Below are positions 43,447 through 52,507 of a stretch of 64,000 nt of DNA, piece after piece. The DNA lies in contig NZ_CP050192.1 of the NCBI RefSeq assembly GCF_011694515.1, positions 3,854,172-3,918,171 of the forward strand, read 5' to 3'. The stretch is from Mycobacterium sp. DL592. Its GTDB lineage: Bacteria > Actinomycetota > Actinomycetes > Mycobacteriales > Mycobacteriaceae. Position 1 is the stretch's first letter, and each line of letters starts with the position of its first letter. The notes beneath the pieces were generated by a model. That model had not been told where the DNA came from. It was given only the letters and a program-made list of their open reading frames with translations, and did not search any database. The position numbers and the translations under genes were made by a program.

Positions 43447-45201
43447 ATGATTACCGAACATCGTTACGACGTCGTCATCGTCGGTGCCGGCGGTGCCGGA
43501 ATGCGCGCGGCCGTCGAAGCCGGCCCGCGGGTTCGCACCGCGGTGCTGACCAAGCTGTACCCGACGCGCAGCCACACCGGCGCTGCCCAGGGCGGCATGT
43601 GCGCGGCACTGGCCAACGTCGAAGAAGACAACTGGGAGTGGCACACCTTCGACACCGTCAAGGGCGGCGACTACCTCGCCGACCAGGACGCGGTCGAGAT
43701 CATGTGCAAAGAGGCCATCGACGCGGTCTACGACCTCGAGAAGATGGGGATGCCGTTCAACCGCACCCCCGAGGGCCGTATCGACCAGCGCCGGTTCGGC
43801 GGGCACACCCGCGACCACGGCAAAGCGCCGGTGCGCCGGGCCTGCTATGCCGCCGACCGCACCGGCCACATGATCCTGCAGACGCTGTACCAAAACTGCG
43901 TCAAGCACGACGTCGAGTTCTTCAACGAGTTCTACGCGCTGGACATCGCGCTCACCGAGACCCCGAGTGGCCCGGTGGCCACCGGCGTCATCGCCTACGA
44001 ACTGGCCACCGGTGACATCCACGTCTTCCACGCCAAGGCCATCGTGTTCGCCACCGGCGGCTCGGGCCGGATGTACAAGACCACCTCGAACGCCCACACG
44101 CTGACCGGCGACGGGCTGGGCATTGTGTTCCGCAAGGGACTTCCGTTGGAGGACATGGAGTTTCACCAGTTCCATCCGACCGGACTGGCGGGGTTGGGCA
44201 TCCTCATCTCCGAGGCGGTGCGCGGCGAGGGCGGCCGGCTGCTCAACGGCGAGGGTGAGCGCTTCATGGAGCGCTACGCCCCGACCATCGTCGACCTGGC
44301 ACCGCGCGACATCGTCGCCCGCTCCATGGTTCTCGAGGTGCTCGAAGGCCGCGGGGCCGGGCCGCACAAGGACTACGTCTACATCGACGTGCGCCACCTC
44401 GGCGAGGACGTGCTCGAGGCCAAACTGCCCGACATCACCGAGTTCGCCCGCACCTACCTCGGTGTGGACCCGGTGACCGAGCTGGTGCCGGTCTACCCCA
44501 CCTGCCACTACGTGATGGGCGGCATTCCGACCAACGTCAACGGTCAGGTACTGCGCGACAACACCAACGTGGTTCCCGGCCTGTACGCAGCCGGTGAATG
44601 CGCATGTGTGTCGGTGCACGGCGCCAACCGGCTGGGCACCAACTCGCTACTCGACATCAACGTCTTCGGCCGCCGCGCCGGGATCGCGGCCGCCAACTAC
44701 GCACTGAACCACGACTTCGTCGACCTGCCGTCGGCGCCGGCGGGCATGGTCGTCGACTGGGTGGGCAACATCCTCTCCGAGCACGGCAACGAGCGGGTCG
44801 CCGACATCCGCACCGAACTGCAACAGTCGATGGACAACAACGCCGCGGTGTTCCGCACCGAGGAGACCCTCAAGCAGGCGATGACCGACATCCACGCGCT
44901 CAAGGAGCGCTACGCCCGAATCTCGGTGCACGACAAGGGGAAGCGTTACAACAGCGACCTCCTGGAGGCCATCGAGCTGGGCTTCCTGCTGGAGCTGGCC
45001 GAGGTCACCGTGGCCGGCGCACTCAACCGCAAGGAATCCCGCGGCGGCCATGCCCGCGAGGACTACCCCAACCGCGACGACACCAACTACATGCGTCACA
45101 CCATGGCCTACAAGGAAGGCAGCGAGCTGCTCAGCGACATCCGGCTGGACTACAAGCCGGTGGTGCAGACCCGCTACGAGCCGATGGAGCGGAAGTACTG
45201 A
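43447..45201 (+). CDS. sdhA: Succinate dehydrogenase flavoprotein subunit
   Basis: A 584-residue FAD subunit that oxidises succinate to fumarate. VGAGGAGMRAAVEA binds FAD, SHTGAAQGGM contains the His used for covalent FAD, FHPTGLAGLG and GGRLLNGEGERFMERY are active-site segments, and HGANRLGTNSLLD is the C-terminal FAD motif. It matches Rv3318. The stop is one base before the sdhB ATG, so the four genes form a single operon. Confidence 0.96.
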   Translation: MITEHRYDVVIVGAGGAGMRAAVEAGPRVRTAVLTKLYPTRSHTGAAQGGMCAALANVEEDNWEWHTFDTVKGGDYLADQDAVEIMCKEAIDAVYDLEKMGMPFNRTPEGRIDQRRFGGHTRDHGKAPVRRACYAADRTGHMILQTLYQNCVKHDVEFFNEFYALDIALTETPSGPVATGVIAYELATGDIHVFHAKAIVFATGGSGRMYKTTSNAHTLTGDGLGIVFRKGLPLEDMEFHQFHPTGLAGLGILISEAVRGEGGRLLNGEGERFMERYAPTIVDLAPRDIVARSMVLEVLEGRGAGPHKDYVYIDVRHLGEDVLEAKLPDITEFARTYLGVDPVTELVPVYPTCHYVMGGIPTNVNGQVLRDNTNVVPGLYAAGECACVSVHGANRLGTNSLLDINVFGRRAGIAAANYALNHDFVDLPSAPAGMVVDWVGNILSEHGNERVADIRTELQQSMDNNAAVFRTEETLKQAMTDIHALKERYARISVHDKGKRYNSDLLEAIELGFLLELAEVTVAGALNRKESRGGHAREDYPNRDDTNYMRHTMAYKEGSELLSDIRLDYKPVVQTRYEPMERKY

Positions 45202-45202
45202 C

Positions 45203-45979
45203 ATGACGATTGCGCCAGAGGTCGACACCCGCGAACCCGCCTTGCCGCCCATCCCGGACGGCGCGGTGATGGTGACGCTGAAGATCGCCCGGTTCAATCC
45301 CGAGGATCCGGATGCCGCCGGATTCCAGAGCTTCCGGGTGCCATGCCTGCCCAGCGACCGGCTGCTGAACCTGCTGATCTACGTCAAGAGCTACCTGGAC
45401 GGCACGCTGACGTTCCGCCGGTCGTGCGCGCACGGCGTGTGCGGATCGGATGCGATGCGGATCAACGGCGTCAATCGGCTGGCCTGCAAGGTGCTGATGC
45501 GCGATCTGCTGCCCAAGAAGGACAAGCCGCTCACGATCACCATCGAGCCGATTCGCGGGCTGCCCGTGGAGAAGGACCTCGTGGTCAACATGGAGCCGTT
45601 CTTCGACGCCTACCGCGCGGTCAAGCCGTACCTGATGACCTCGGGCAATTCGCCCACCCGCGAACGCATTCAGAGCCCGACCGACCGGGCCCGCTACGAC
45701 GACACCACCAAGTGCATCCTGTGCGCGTGCTGCACGACGAGCTGCCCGGTGTTCTGGAACGAGGGCTCGTACTTCGGCCCAGCGGCGATCGTCAACGCCC
45801 ACCGGTTCATTTTCGACAGCCGCGACGAGGGTGCCGCCGAGCGGCTGGAGATCCTCAACGAAGTCGACGGGGTGTGGCGCTGCCGCACCACCTTCAACTG
45901 CACCGAAGCATGTCCGCGCGGCATCGAGGTCACCAAGGCGATCCAGGAGGTCAAGCGCGCGCTGATGTTCGCGCGCTGA
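45203..45979 (+). CDS. sdhB: Succinate dehydrogenase iron-sulfur subunit
   Basis: A 258-residue subunit that passes electrons from SdhA to quinone. The [2Fe-2S] ligands are in SCAHGVCGSDAM with a later LACK, the [4Fe-4S] cluster in CILCACCTTSCP, and the remaining cluster in CRTTFNCTEACPRGI. Length and motif order are standard. It ends the sdhCDAB operon. The 34-base gap to the convergent FadD17-like gene holds no clear terminator. Confidence 0.96.
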   Translation: MTIAPEVDTREPALPPIPDGAVMVTLKIARFNPEDPDAAGFQSFRVPCLPSDRLLNLLIYVKSYLDGTLTFRRSCAHGVCGSDAMRINGVNRLACKVLMRDLLPKKDKPLTITIEPIRGLPVEKDLVVNMEPFFDAYRAVKPYLMTSGNSPTRERIQSPTDRARYDDTTKCILCACCTTSCPVFWNEGSYFGPAAIVNAHRFIFDSRDEGAAERLEILNEVDGVWRCRTTFNCTEACPRGIEVTKAIQEVKRALMFAR

Positions 45980-46013
45980 CACCCCCAAGACCCCTGCCGG
46001 CTGTGCGGTTTCG

Positions 46014-47591
46014 TCAGCCGACCACCTGATAGCTGGTCGCGCGCGCCGCCCGCTCCCAGAGCACGCCGGCGCCGGCCGTCACACCGGCGGCACTGAGCTC
46101 ACGCTTGAGGATCTTGTTAGTCGCGGTGTGCGGCAGGTCGTCATTGAAGCGGACGTAGCGCGGCCACGCCTTGGGTGACAGGTCGGGCTGGGCGGCGAGG
46201 AAATCCTCGAAGTCCTTGGGCGTCAACGACTCCCCTTGGCGCAGCACGATGGCGGCCATCACCGCATCGCCGACGGTCTCGTCGGGCACCGCGTAGACGG
46301 CGACCTGGTTGACCTGCGGAATGCGTTGCAGCACCCGTTCGATCGGGGCCGCCGCCAGGTTCTCGCCGTCGACCCGCATCCAATCCGCGGTCCGCCCGGC
46401 CAGATAGATCCAGCCGTCGGCGTCGCGGTAGGCCAGATCGCCGGTCCAGTACATGCCGTGGCGCAGCCGCTCGGAGGTGGCGTCGGGGTCGTTGTAGTAC
46501 CCGGTGAAGGGCCCCGCGCCGTCGGTGTTCACGAGCTCGCCGACTGCCTCGTCGAAGTTCAGCAGGTTTCCGTCGGCGTCGAATTCGGCTGTGGCGCATT
46601 CGGTGCGCGTCTCCGGGTCGTAGATCGACACACCCGGCCAGCCCTTGCCGATAGACCCCGGTGGCGTGCCGTCCTCGCGGACGACGACGACGGCGAACTC
46701 GCTGGAGCCGAAGCCGTCGACGATGCGGCAGCCGAACCGCCTTGAGAATTCGGCGATGTCGCGGTCGGTGGCCTCGTTGCCGTACATGACGCGCAGCGGG
46801 TTGTCGGCGTCGTCGGGCTGCTCGGGTGTGGCCAGCACCAGGGCCAGCGGCTTGCCGACGTAGTTCATGAATGTCGCGCCGTAGTGCCGGATGTCGGACA
46901 GCAGCCGCGATACCGAGAACTTCACCGGCACCATGGCCGCCTTACCCGCGACGGCCACCGACCAGCCCGCGGCCACCCCGTTGGAGTGGAACAGCGGCAT
47001 CGACAGGTAACAGACGTCGTCGGCCGTGATGTCGAGTTGGGCGGCCAGACTCAGGCCGCACATCACGCTCATGGCGTGGGCGAACGGCACCGCCTTCGGG
47101 TTGCCGCTCGTGCCGGAGGTGAAGATCATCATGAAGGGGTCGGTGCCGCTGACCTCCCGATGTGGGACAAGCGGTTCGGCGGCAGCGACGGCTGCGGCGT
47201 AGTCGGGGCCGGTGACGTCGACGACGATCAGACCGGTCAGATCCAGGCCATCCAGCAGCGGTGCGTGGTCGCTGTCGACGAGCAGCAGCTGGCAGTCCGA
47301 GCGGCGGATGTCCGACACCAGCCCTTCACCACGGCGGGTGGTGTTGATACCGCACAGCACATAGCCACCCAGGGCGGCGGCGGCCATCGCCCGGGTGTAG
47401 GCGGGCGAATTCGTCAGCAACGCGCCGATATGCAGGGGACGGTCCGGGTCGGCCATCGCGATAAGAGCCGACGCCTCGGCGGCCGCGTCGGCCAGATGCT
47501 CACGCCACGTCCAGCTCCGCTCCGGCGACAGCACCGCGATGCCGTCGTCGGCCATCCGTTCGCGCAGCAGCGCCTGGACAGTGTCGATCAT
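46014..47591 (-). CDS. fadD17: FadD17-like acyl-CoA synthetase
   Basis: A 525-residue adenylate-forming ligase that activates a carboxylic acid to its CoA thioester. MIFTSGTSGNPKAVPF is the AMP/ATP P-loop, YGNEATDRD and the DGFGSSE motif bind adenylate, YWTGDLAYRDADGW is the hinge, and TATNKILKREL has the catalytic Lys. The sequence resembles FadD17 (Rv3506), which acts on steroid side-chain acids. It is last in the seven-gene operon, and its start overlaps the DUF35 gene by 4 nt. Confidence 0.85.
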   Translation of the reverse strand: MIDTVQALLRERMADDGIAVLSPERSWTWREHLADAAAEASALIAMADPDRPLHIGALLTNSPAYTRAMAAAALGGYVLCGINTTRRGEGLVSDIRRSDCQLLLVDSDHAPLLDGLDLTGLIVVDVTGPDYAAAVAAAEPLVPHREVSGTDPFMMIFTSGTSGNPKAVPFAHAMSVMCGLSLAAQLDITADDVCYLSMPLFHSNGVAAGWSVAVAGKAAMVPVKFSVSRLLSDIRHYGATFMNYVGKPLALVLATPEQPDDADNPLRVMYGNEATDRDIAEFSRRFGCRIVDGFGSSEFAVVVVREDGTPPGSIGKGWPGVSIYDPETRTECATAEFDADGNLLNFDEAVGELVNTDGAGPFTGYYNDPDATSERLRHGMYWTGDLAYRDADGWIYLAGRTADWMRVDGENLAAAPIERVLQRIPQVNQVAVYAVPDETVGDAVMAAIVLRQGESLTPKDFEDFLAAQPDLSPKAWPRYVRFNDDLPHTATNKILKRELSAAGVTAGAGVLWERAARATSYQVVG

Positions 47592-47998
47592 GATGCCGGC
47601 CGGTAGCGCAGCAGTGTCGTACCGGAAGCGGCGTCATCGCAGAACACCGGTTCCAGCCGCATGCCGATGCGGATGTCTTCGGGGTCGACGTCGACGAGCT
47701 CGGTCGAAAACCGGGGGCCGGCATCCCACTGCACCACGGCGAGCAGCTGCGGCAACGCATCGGCCCAGGGCGGTCCGGTCGGCCGTCGGGCAATCGTGTA
47801 GGTGTATAGCGTTGCCGCTCCGTCGATTTCGCGCCATTCCAGATCGTCGGCCAGCGTGCCCGGCGCCAGGGTGCGCGGGTAGAAGGCGTAGCGGCCCGAC
47901 GACGGCGAGTACTGGATCAGGATGCGGTGCTGGGTCAGCCCGTCCCAGAAGGGCTGCGATACCGGCGTCGGCTCGGGCATCGGGATCGGTTCGGCCAT
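47588..47998 (-). CDS. DUF35 OB-fold protein lacking the zinc-ribbon cysteines
   Basis: A 136-residue DUF35 (OB-fold) protein. In the steroid pathway, DUF35 domains bind the Ltp aldolase/thiolase, as in the ChsH2-Ltp2 complex, and are required for its activity. This protein starts with QPFWDGLTQHRILIQYS and carries YPRTLAPGT and YTYTIARRP. The usual CxxC pairs of the rubredoxin-like finger are absent (QYSPSSGRYAFYP). So the OB fold is retained and zinc binding is probably lost. It sits between the Ltp gene (1-nt overlap) and the FadD17-like gene (4-nt overlap). Confidence 0.82.
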   Translation of the reverse strand: MAEPIPMPEPTPVSQPFWDGLTQHRILIQYSPSSGRYAFYPRTLAPGTLADDLEWREIDGAATLYTYTIARRPTGPPWADALPQLLAVVQWDAGPRFSTELVDVDPEDIRIGMRLEPVFCDDAASGTTLLRYRPAS

Positions 47999-49197
47999 CA
48001 GTCCCCTCCGAGGACGAGCGCAACCTGTTCACTCATGATGCCGCCGGTGCCCGCCACGAACGCGACGTCGGCATCGGGGACCTGTGCGGCCGCCGAGCGG
48101 CCCATCAGCTGGCGGGCGGCATCGACGACATGGTGCATGCCACCGGACATTCCGGCCTGACCGTAGGACAGTTGCCCGCCCGCGGTGTTGAGCGGGAAGT
48201 CACCCCGAAACGTCAAGTCCCGCTCCTTGATCCACGTCATACCCTGCCCCTTCGGGCAGAACCCGGCGTCCTCCAGGGTCATCAGCACAGTGATGGTGTA
48301 GCAGTCGTAGATCGAGGCCACGTCGACGTCGGCCGGTGTGCGTCCGGCCATGTCGAACGCGCGGGCTGCGGCCCTGGCGATCGGGGTGACCATCGGATCG
48401 TCGGCATAGGTCATGGTCTTGAAGGAGATGTGCTCGCCGAAGCCGGTGATCCACACCGGGCGATGCCGCGCGCGCCGCGCCAGGTCTGCGTTGGCGATCA
48501 GCACACCGGTGCCGCCGTGCACCGGCATCACGGTCTCCAGCATGTGGATCGGGTCGGCGATCATCGGGCTGGCCAGCACGTCGGCCTCAGACAGGGGCTG
48601 ACCGTGAAACACCGCGCCCGGGTGAGCGCAGGCGTTGGTGCGCTGATCCACCGCGATCTTCGCCAGTGCCGACGGGTCGTAGCCGTATTGGGCGCCGTAG
48701 CGCTGCGCGATCTGCGCGAACGGCGCGTTCTGGCCGAGATTGCCGTACGGGATCTCGTACTCGGCCTGTGGTGATCCGTAGTTGTTGCTCGACGCCCCAA
48801 ACCAATTCGGGTTCGTGGCGGGCCGTCGCGCCGACCGCGGCAGGTTGCGCGAGCCGGGCACCACGGCCAGCACGGCGTCACACAGTCCGAGTTCGACGGC
48901 GACGGCGGCACGCCAGACCATAGCGGCTGAGGTGGCCCCGCCGAGGTCGACCCGTTCACCGAAGTCGATCGGCAGCCCGAGGTACTCCGACAGCGTCGCC
49001 GGGACGAACATGTCGGATTCGGCCAACCCGTGCGAGATCAGCCCGTTGACCACTCCGGCGTCGAGCCCCGCGTCGTCGAGGACCATCTTGGCCAGTGCCG
49101 CGTACTGGTCGAGGGTGAACTGCTCGGGGCGGGTCGGCTTGCGCTGCGCGGGCAGCTCGGCGATCCCGACGATCGCCGCCTCACCGGCCAGCCGCAT
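47998..49197 (-). CDS. Thiolase-like lipid-transfer protein (Ltp / SCP-x type)
   Basis: A 399-residue thiolase-superfamily protein. AAIVGIAELPAQ opens the first domain, HGLAESDMFVP and LGGATSAAMVWRA follow, and the C-terminal half has SIYDCYTITVLMTLEDAGFC and AGGQLSYGQAGMSGGMHHV with the catalytic Tyr/His region. The Cys of classical thiolases is not in its usual place, as in aldolase-type Ltp proteins such as Ltp2. It may cleave a beta-hydroxyacyl or beta-ketoacyl steroid side chain. Which Ltp it equals (Ltp3 or Ltp4) I cannot tell. It lies 1 nt overlapped between the hydratase and DUF35 genes. Confidence 0.8.
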   Translation of the reverse strand: MRLAGEAAIVGIAELPAQRKPTRPEQFTLDQYAALAKMVLDDAGLDAGVVNGLISHGLAESDMFVPATLSEYLGLPIDFGERVDLGGATSAAMVWRAAVAVELGLCDAVLAVVPGSRNLPRSARRPATNPNWFGASSNNYGSPQAEYEIPYGNLGQNAPFAQIAQRYGAQYGYDPSALAKIAVDQRTNACAHPGAVFHGQPLSEADVLASPMIADPIHMLETVMPVHGGTGVLIANADLARRARHRPVWITGFGEHISFKTMTYADDPMVTPIARAAARAFDMAGRTPADVDVASIYDCYTITVLMTLEDAGFCPKGQGMTWIKERDLTFRGDFPLNTAGGQLSYGQAGMSGGMHHVVDAARQLMGRSAAAQVPDADVAFVAGTGGIMSEQVALVLGGD

Positions 49198-49634
49198 CAG
49201 GAAACACCTTCGCGCAGCGGCAGTTCCACGGTTGCCGTACCCGGCATCAGGATGTCGGCGTCCCGGCGGCCAAAGATGTCGAGATTGACAAGTCCCCTGC
49301 CGTGCTCAAGTCGCTTGCCGGTGACGGTGCCGCCGAACGTCAGCGGCTGCCCGGGAAGCGCGACACCACGGTTCTGCACCGAGTACTCGACGAGCCGGCC
49401 TGCGCCACCGATCCAATCGGTGACGGCGCGGGCCAACAGTGCGGCCTGTAGCGGGCCCTGGACCAGAACATCGTCATAGCCCTCGACCTCGCGCGCCCAG
49501 TCCTTGTCATAGTGGATGCGATGACCGTTGTAGGTTGCGGCGCTGAAGAAGAACATCTGTGTCTCGTCGACGGTCACGGTGAGCGATGTCAGGCTGTCGC
49601 CGGGCGCGACGTCGTCGTAGAACAGCTGAGTCAT
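49197..49634 (-). CDS. MaoC/HTD2-like enoyl-CoA hydratase subunit, hot-dog fold
   Basis: A 145-residue hot-dog fold protein. TQMFFFSAATYNGHRIHYD matches the HTD2/mesaconyl-CoA hydratase type, where NGHRIH replaces the DxNPxH of MaoC. VLVQGPLQAALLA is the helix that covers the active site. With the preceding hot-dog protein it probably forms a heteromeric hydratase for a bulky enoyl-CoA, as ChsH1-ChsH2 do in the igr operon. It overlaps the preceding gene by 4 nt and the Ltp gene by 1 nt. Confidence 0.82.
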   Translation of the reverse strand: MTQLFYDDVAPGDSLTSLTVTVDETQMFFFSAATYNGHRIHYDKDWAREVEGYDDVLVQGPLQAALLARAVTDWIGGAGRLVEYSVQNRGVALPGQPLTFGGTVTGKRLEHGRGLVNLDIFGRRDADILMPGTATVELPLREGVS

Positions 49635-50131
49635 GGTCGGGCAATCATCGACGTCGTGGCCTCGGCCACCAGTTGACGGTGTTGGTTGCGGTAGACGGTG
49701 CGCCAGGTGACCAGGACGAACCTGCCTGAGCGACCGTCTTTTTCGACGATCGACTCCACAGTGCGCACCATCTCGATCTCGTCGCGGTGGTAGGCGGGCA
49801 GGTGGAACGTGAAGCTCTCCCCGCCCGCCATCCGCCGCGGCGCCTTCGGAAAGGCGAGACTTCCCGACACCGCACCGGAGGAGCCGTCCGGGCGCAGCGC
49901 GCTGCGCGGGGTGACGCCCAGGATGGCGTACTGCAGGTACAGCGGCGGGCAGATGATGTCGCGATAACCGTTGGCGCGGGCATAGTCCGGGTCGAACCAC
50001 AGCGGGTTGTCGTCGCCGACGGCCACGGCCCACCGCTGCCAGTCCCGGCGAAGGACATCCCCGGTGGCGGTGGCCGCGACGGTGCCGACCCGAGCGGCCG
50101 TATCGGCGTCGACCAGGCTGTCTGCGGTCAC
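49631..50131 (-). CDS. FAS1-like / MaoC N-terminal-type dehydratase domain protein, hot-dog fold
   Basis: A 166-residue hot-dog protein of the FAS1-like dehydratase type. WAVAVGDDNPLWFDPDYARANGY is the typical N-terminal helix and PPLYLQYAILG follows. GGESFTFHLPAYHRDEI is a hot-dog strand pair. On its own it usually lacks full catalytic residues and pairs with a second hot-dog protein, which is encoded directly downstream with a 4-nt overlap. A GTG start overlaps the FadE27-like stop by 4 nt. Confidence 0.82.
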   Translation of the reverse strand: MTADSLVDADTAARVGTVAATATGDVLRRDWQRWAVAVGDDNPLWFDPDYARANGYRDIICPPLYLQYAILGVTPRSALRPDGSSGAVSGSLAFPKAPRRMAGGESFTFHLPAYHRDEIEMVRTVESIVEKDGRSGRFVLVTWRTVYRNQHRQLVAEATTSMIARP

Positions 50132-51234
50132 AACCCGTCCTTGCGGCGCAGCCGGTCGGTCACCGCCGTGCGGCTGACCTGGTCGTCGTCAAGCCAGGTG
50201 GCCGCAACGTCGGCTCCCCCGCCGAGGGTGGAGAAGACCCGCGCCCGCTCCGACCACAGATACAGGTCGGTCTCGACCACGTAGCCCATCCCGCCGTGCA
50301 GCTGGTGGGCGTCCAACGTCGCCCACTTGGCGGCGGTGGCGGAATGCATTCGCGCGATGGCGGTTTCGCGGACCGCCACCCGCCCTCGGCTCAGCGCGAA
50401 CACCGCCGCCTGCGCGGCGAGCCGGGCCGCGGCCAGCGCGATGTGCATGTCGGCCACGATGTGCTGGGCGGCCTGGAAGGACGCGATCGGCCTGCCGAAC
50501 TGCTGACGCATGGAGGTGTAGGCCACCGTGCGGTCGAGCACGGCCTCGCCGACACCGACGAGGTCCAGTGAGCTCAGTGCGATCGCGGTGTTGGCGGTGC
50601 GGCGAAGCTCGTCGCGGCCCAACGGCTCGCCGTCGCCGAGCACGTCGTCGGGAACAACGTCGTCGAACCGCACGCACGAGGAGTGGTGACCGCCCATCAC
50701 CGCCAGCGACCGCTGGGTCACACCCGGGCTGTCCAGAGCGCAGACGAATCCCAGGGTCCGGCCGGAGGCGTCCATCCCGGACACCACGATGAGGTCTGCG
50801 TCGGTCGCGTCGGAGACGAAATCGGCTGTGCCGGTGAGCCGCCATTCACCCTGTTTGGTGCGGTCGGCCCGCAGGGTGGCGGTGACGTCGGCGGCGTCAT
50901 AGACGTTCCACAATGCGGTAGTGGCCGAGGTGGCACCACTGGCGAGGTCGGCAAGCCATCGTTTGCGCGAGCTGTCACCGCCGAGCAGGTCGATCGCCTG
51001 AGCGGCGATCACGGTGCTGTAGACCAACGACGGGCACAGCGCCCGGCCGGCCTCCCGCGCGAAGACGCCGAGATCGGCGAGCGTTCCGCCGGATCCGCCG
51101 TACTGCTCGCAGATGCCCAGTCCCAGGATGCCCGCGGCGGCCAGCGCCTGGATGGTGTCGTCCTTGCGGGTGGCCAGCAGTCCACGCAGCATCGATGCGA
51201 GGTCGCGTTCGTCCTGTCCGGCAACGAGTTTCAT
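50128..51234 (-). CDS. fadE27: Acyl-CoA dehydrogenase, FadE27-like subunit
   Basis: A 368-residue acyl-CoA dehydrogenase fold protein that differs from FadE26 in having a shortened beta-domain. GLGICEQYGGSGGTLADLGVF starts the helical domain, YTSMRQQFGRPIASFQAAQH is the family signature, and HGGMGYVVETDLYLW is the C-terminal block. In the cholesterol pathway FadE26-FadE27 form an alpha2beta2 enzyme (ChsE4-ChsE5), in which the second subunit lacks part of the FAD site. It follows the FadE26-like gene by one base, so the same assembly is likely. The symbol is given on family resemblance. Confidence 0.82.
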   Translation of the reverse strand: MKLVAGQDERDLASMLRGLLATRKDDTIQALAAAGILGLGICEQYGGSGGTLADLGVFAREAGRALCPSLVYSTVIAAQAIDLLGGDSSRKRWLADLASGATSATTALWNVYDAADVTATLRADRTKQGEWRLTGTADFVSDATDADLIVVSGMDASGRTLGFVCALDSPGVTQRSLAVMGGHHSSCVRFDDVVPDDVLGDGEPLGRDELRRTANTAIALSSLDLVGVGEAVLDRTVAYTSMRQQFGRPIASFQAAQHIVADMHIALAAARLAAQAAVFALSRGRVAVRETAIARMHSATAAKWATLDAHQLHGGMGYVVETDLYLWSERARVFSTLGGGADVAATWLDDDQVSRTAVTDRLRRKDGL

Positions 51235-51235
51235 G

Positions 51236-52414
51236 TCACCGACCGTACGACGGCATGGCGTGGCCGCGCTGGGCGATCACGTCGCGCAGCACTTCGTTGG
51301 TACCGCCGCCGAAACGCATCAGCGGCGCGAATCGGTAGAGCTTCTCGAAACGGCCACCCGCCGGGGCTTCCGGGTTTCGGTGGGCCAGAAGACCTTCGGC
51401 GCCCAGCAGGTCGATGCCCAGGTCTGCGATGCGCTGGCGCAGTTCGCTGCTGAACACCTTCTCGACGCTGACCTGCACCGTGGGGATCACCCCGTCGGAC
51501 AGCATCGACGACGCCTCGTAGCCCATCAGGGCGGCGACCTCGACGTCGGCCTCAGCCTGGGCGAGCCGGCGCCGGACCGCGGGGTTGTCGATGGGCACCG
51601 TCCCGTCGCGGCGCGGCATGCGCGCCAGCACCTGCAACTCGTCGAGCGCACGGCGCAGGTCGCCGGCGTTGGTCAGGGCGCCGCGCTCCAGGTCTAGCGC
51701 ACCGGTGATGTAGGACCAGCCGCGGTTCTCCTCGCCGATGAGATTGGTCGCCGGCACCCGGACGTCGTCGAAGAACACCTCGTTGGTGCGGTAGCCGGAC
51801 CAGGCGATCAGCGGGCGGATCTTCACCCCGGGGCTGTCCACCGGGACGACGATCACCGAGATTCCCCGGTGCCGCTGCGCGCTGGGGTCGGTGCGCACGC
51901 ACAACCACTCGTGGGTGGATCGCTGTGCGCCGCTGTTCCAGATCTTGGATCCGTTGATCACCCACTCGTCGCCGTCGCGGACCGCACGGGTCCGCAGCGA
52001 CGCCAGGTCGGTACCGGCGTCGGGCTCGGAATAGCCAAGGGCACAAGTCATTTCGCCGCGGGCGATCAGCGGCAGGAATTCACGCTTGTTCTGTTCGGTG
52101 CCGTGCCTCATGATCATCGGCGCGATCGAAGTGACCGTCAGATCCGGCCCCGGCGCGCCCCAGTACTCGAACTCCGACATCAGCAGATGCAGGTATATCG
52201 GCCCCAGCCCCAGCCCGCCGTACTCGGCCGGCCAGTTCAGTCCGAACCAGCCCTTGGCGCCGAGTTTGCGGCGGAATGCCGCGACCTCGCCGCCGGGGTG
52301 CTCGAGGTTGTGCTCGGCGATCTCGGCGCGCAGCGCGTCAGTGACGTTCTCGCGCAGGAATTCACGCACCTCGGCCAACCAGGCGAGCTGGTCTGCGTCG
52401 AGGTCGAAATCCAC
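51236..52414 (-). CDS. fadE26: Acyl-CoA dehydrogenase, FadE26-like subunit
   Basis: A 392-residue acyl-CoA dehydrogenase. GWFGLNWPAEYGGLGL, ALGYSEPDAGTDLASL (FAD/substrate loop), VNGSKIWNSGAQ and the C-terminal MRFGGGTNEVLRDVIAQRG are intact, so this is probably the catalytic subunit. It would introduce the first double bond in an acyl-CoA side chain of a steroid. It heads a seven-gene operon to the FadD17-like gene, with all junctions at 4 nt or less. The GTG start lies 11 nt after a CTAAC-N6-GTTAG palindrome, a likely operator. Confidence 0.87.
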   Translation of the reverse strand: MDFDLDADQLAWLAEVREFLRENVTDALRAEIAEHNLEHPGGEVAAFRRKLGAKGWFGLNWPAEYGGLGLGPIYLHLLMSEFEYWGAPGPDLTVTSIAPMIMRHGTEQNKREFLPLIARGEMTCALGYSEPDAGTDLASLRTRAVRDGDEWVINGSKIWNSGAQRSTHEWLCVRTDPSAQRHRGISVIVVPVDSPGVKIRPLIAWSGYRTNEVFFDDVRVPATNLIGEENRGWSYITGALDLERGALTNAGDLRRALDELQVLARMPRRDGTVPIDNPAVRRRLAQAEADVEVAALMGYEASSMLSDGVIPTVQVSVEKVFSSELRQRIADLGIDLLGAEGLLAHRNPEAPAGGRFEKLYRFAPLMRFGGGTNEVLRDVIAQRGHAMPSYGR

Positions 52415-52425
52415 AATTGGGTACC

Positions 52426-52441
52426 CTAACCGATTAGTTAG
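52426..52441. promoter_or_regulatory. CTAAC-N6-GTTAG palindrome upstream of the FadE26-like operon
   Basis: CTAACCGATTAGTTAG has two 5-bp arms and a 6-bp centre and lies 11 nt before the GTG of the first gene. Its symmetry suits a TetR-type dimer. It differs from the usual KstR pattern, in which AAC and GTT are 2 bp apart, so KstR control is not shown. No regulator gene lies next to it. Confidence 0.45.
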
Positions 52442-52507
52442 TCCGTCAACCCATCATTGCGTCGGATCGCCGTGTCACATTTCCGGGCCGCCGGGCATCT
52501 AGAGGGT

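Noticed and set aside
45980..46013. Terminator between sdhB and the FadD17-like gene
   Set aside because: No stable stem can be drawn in this 34-base gap.
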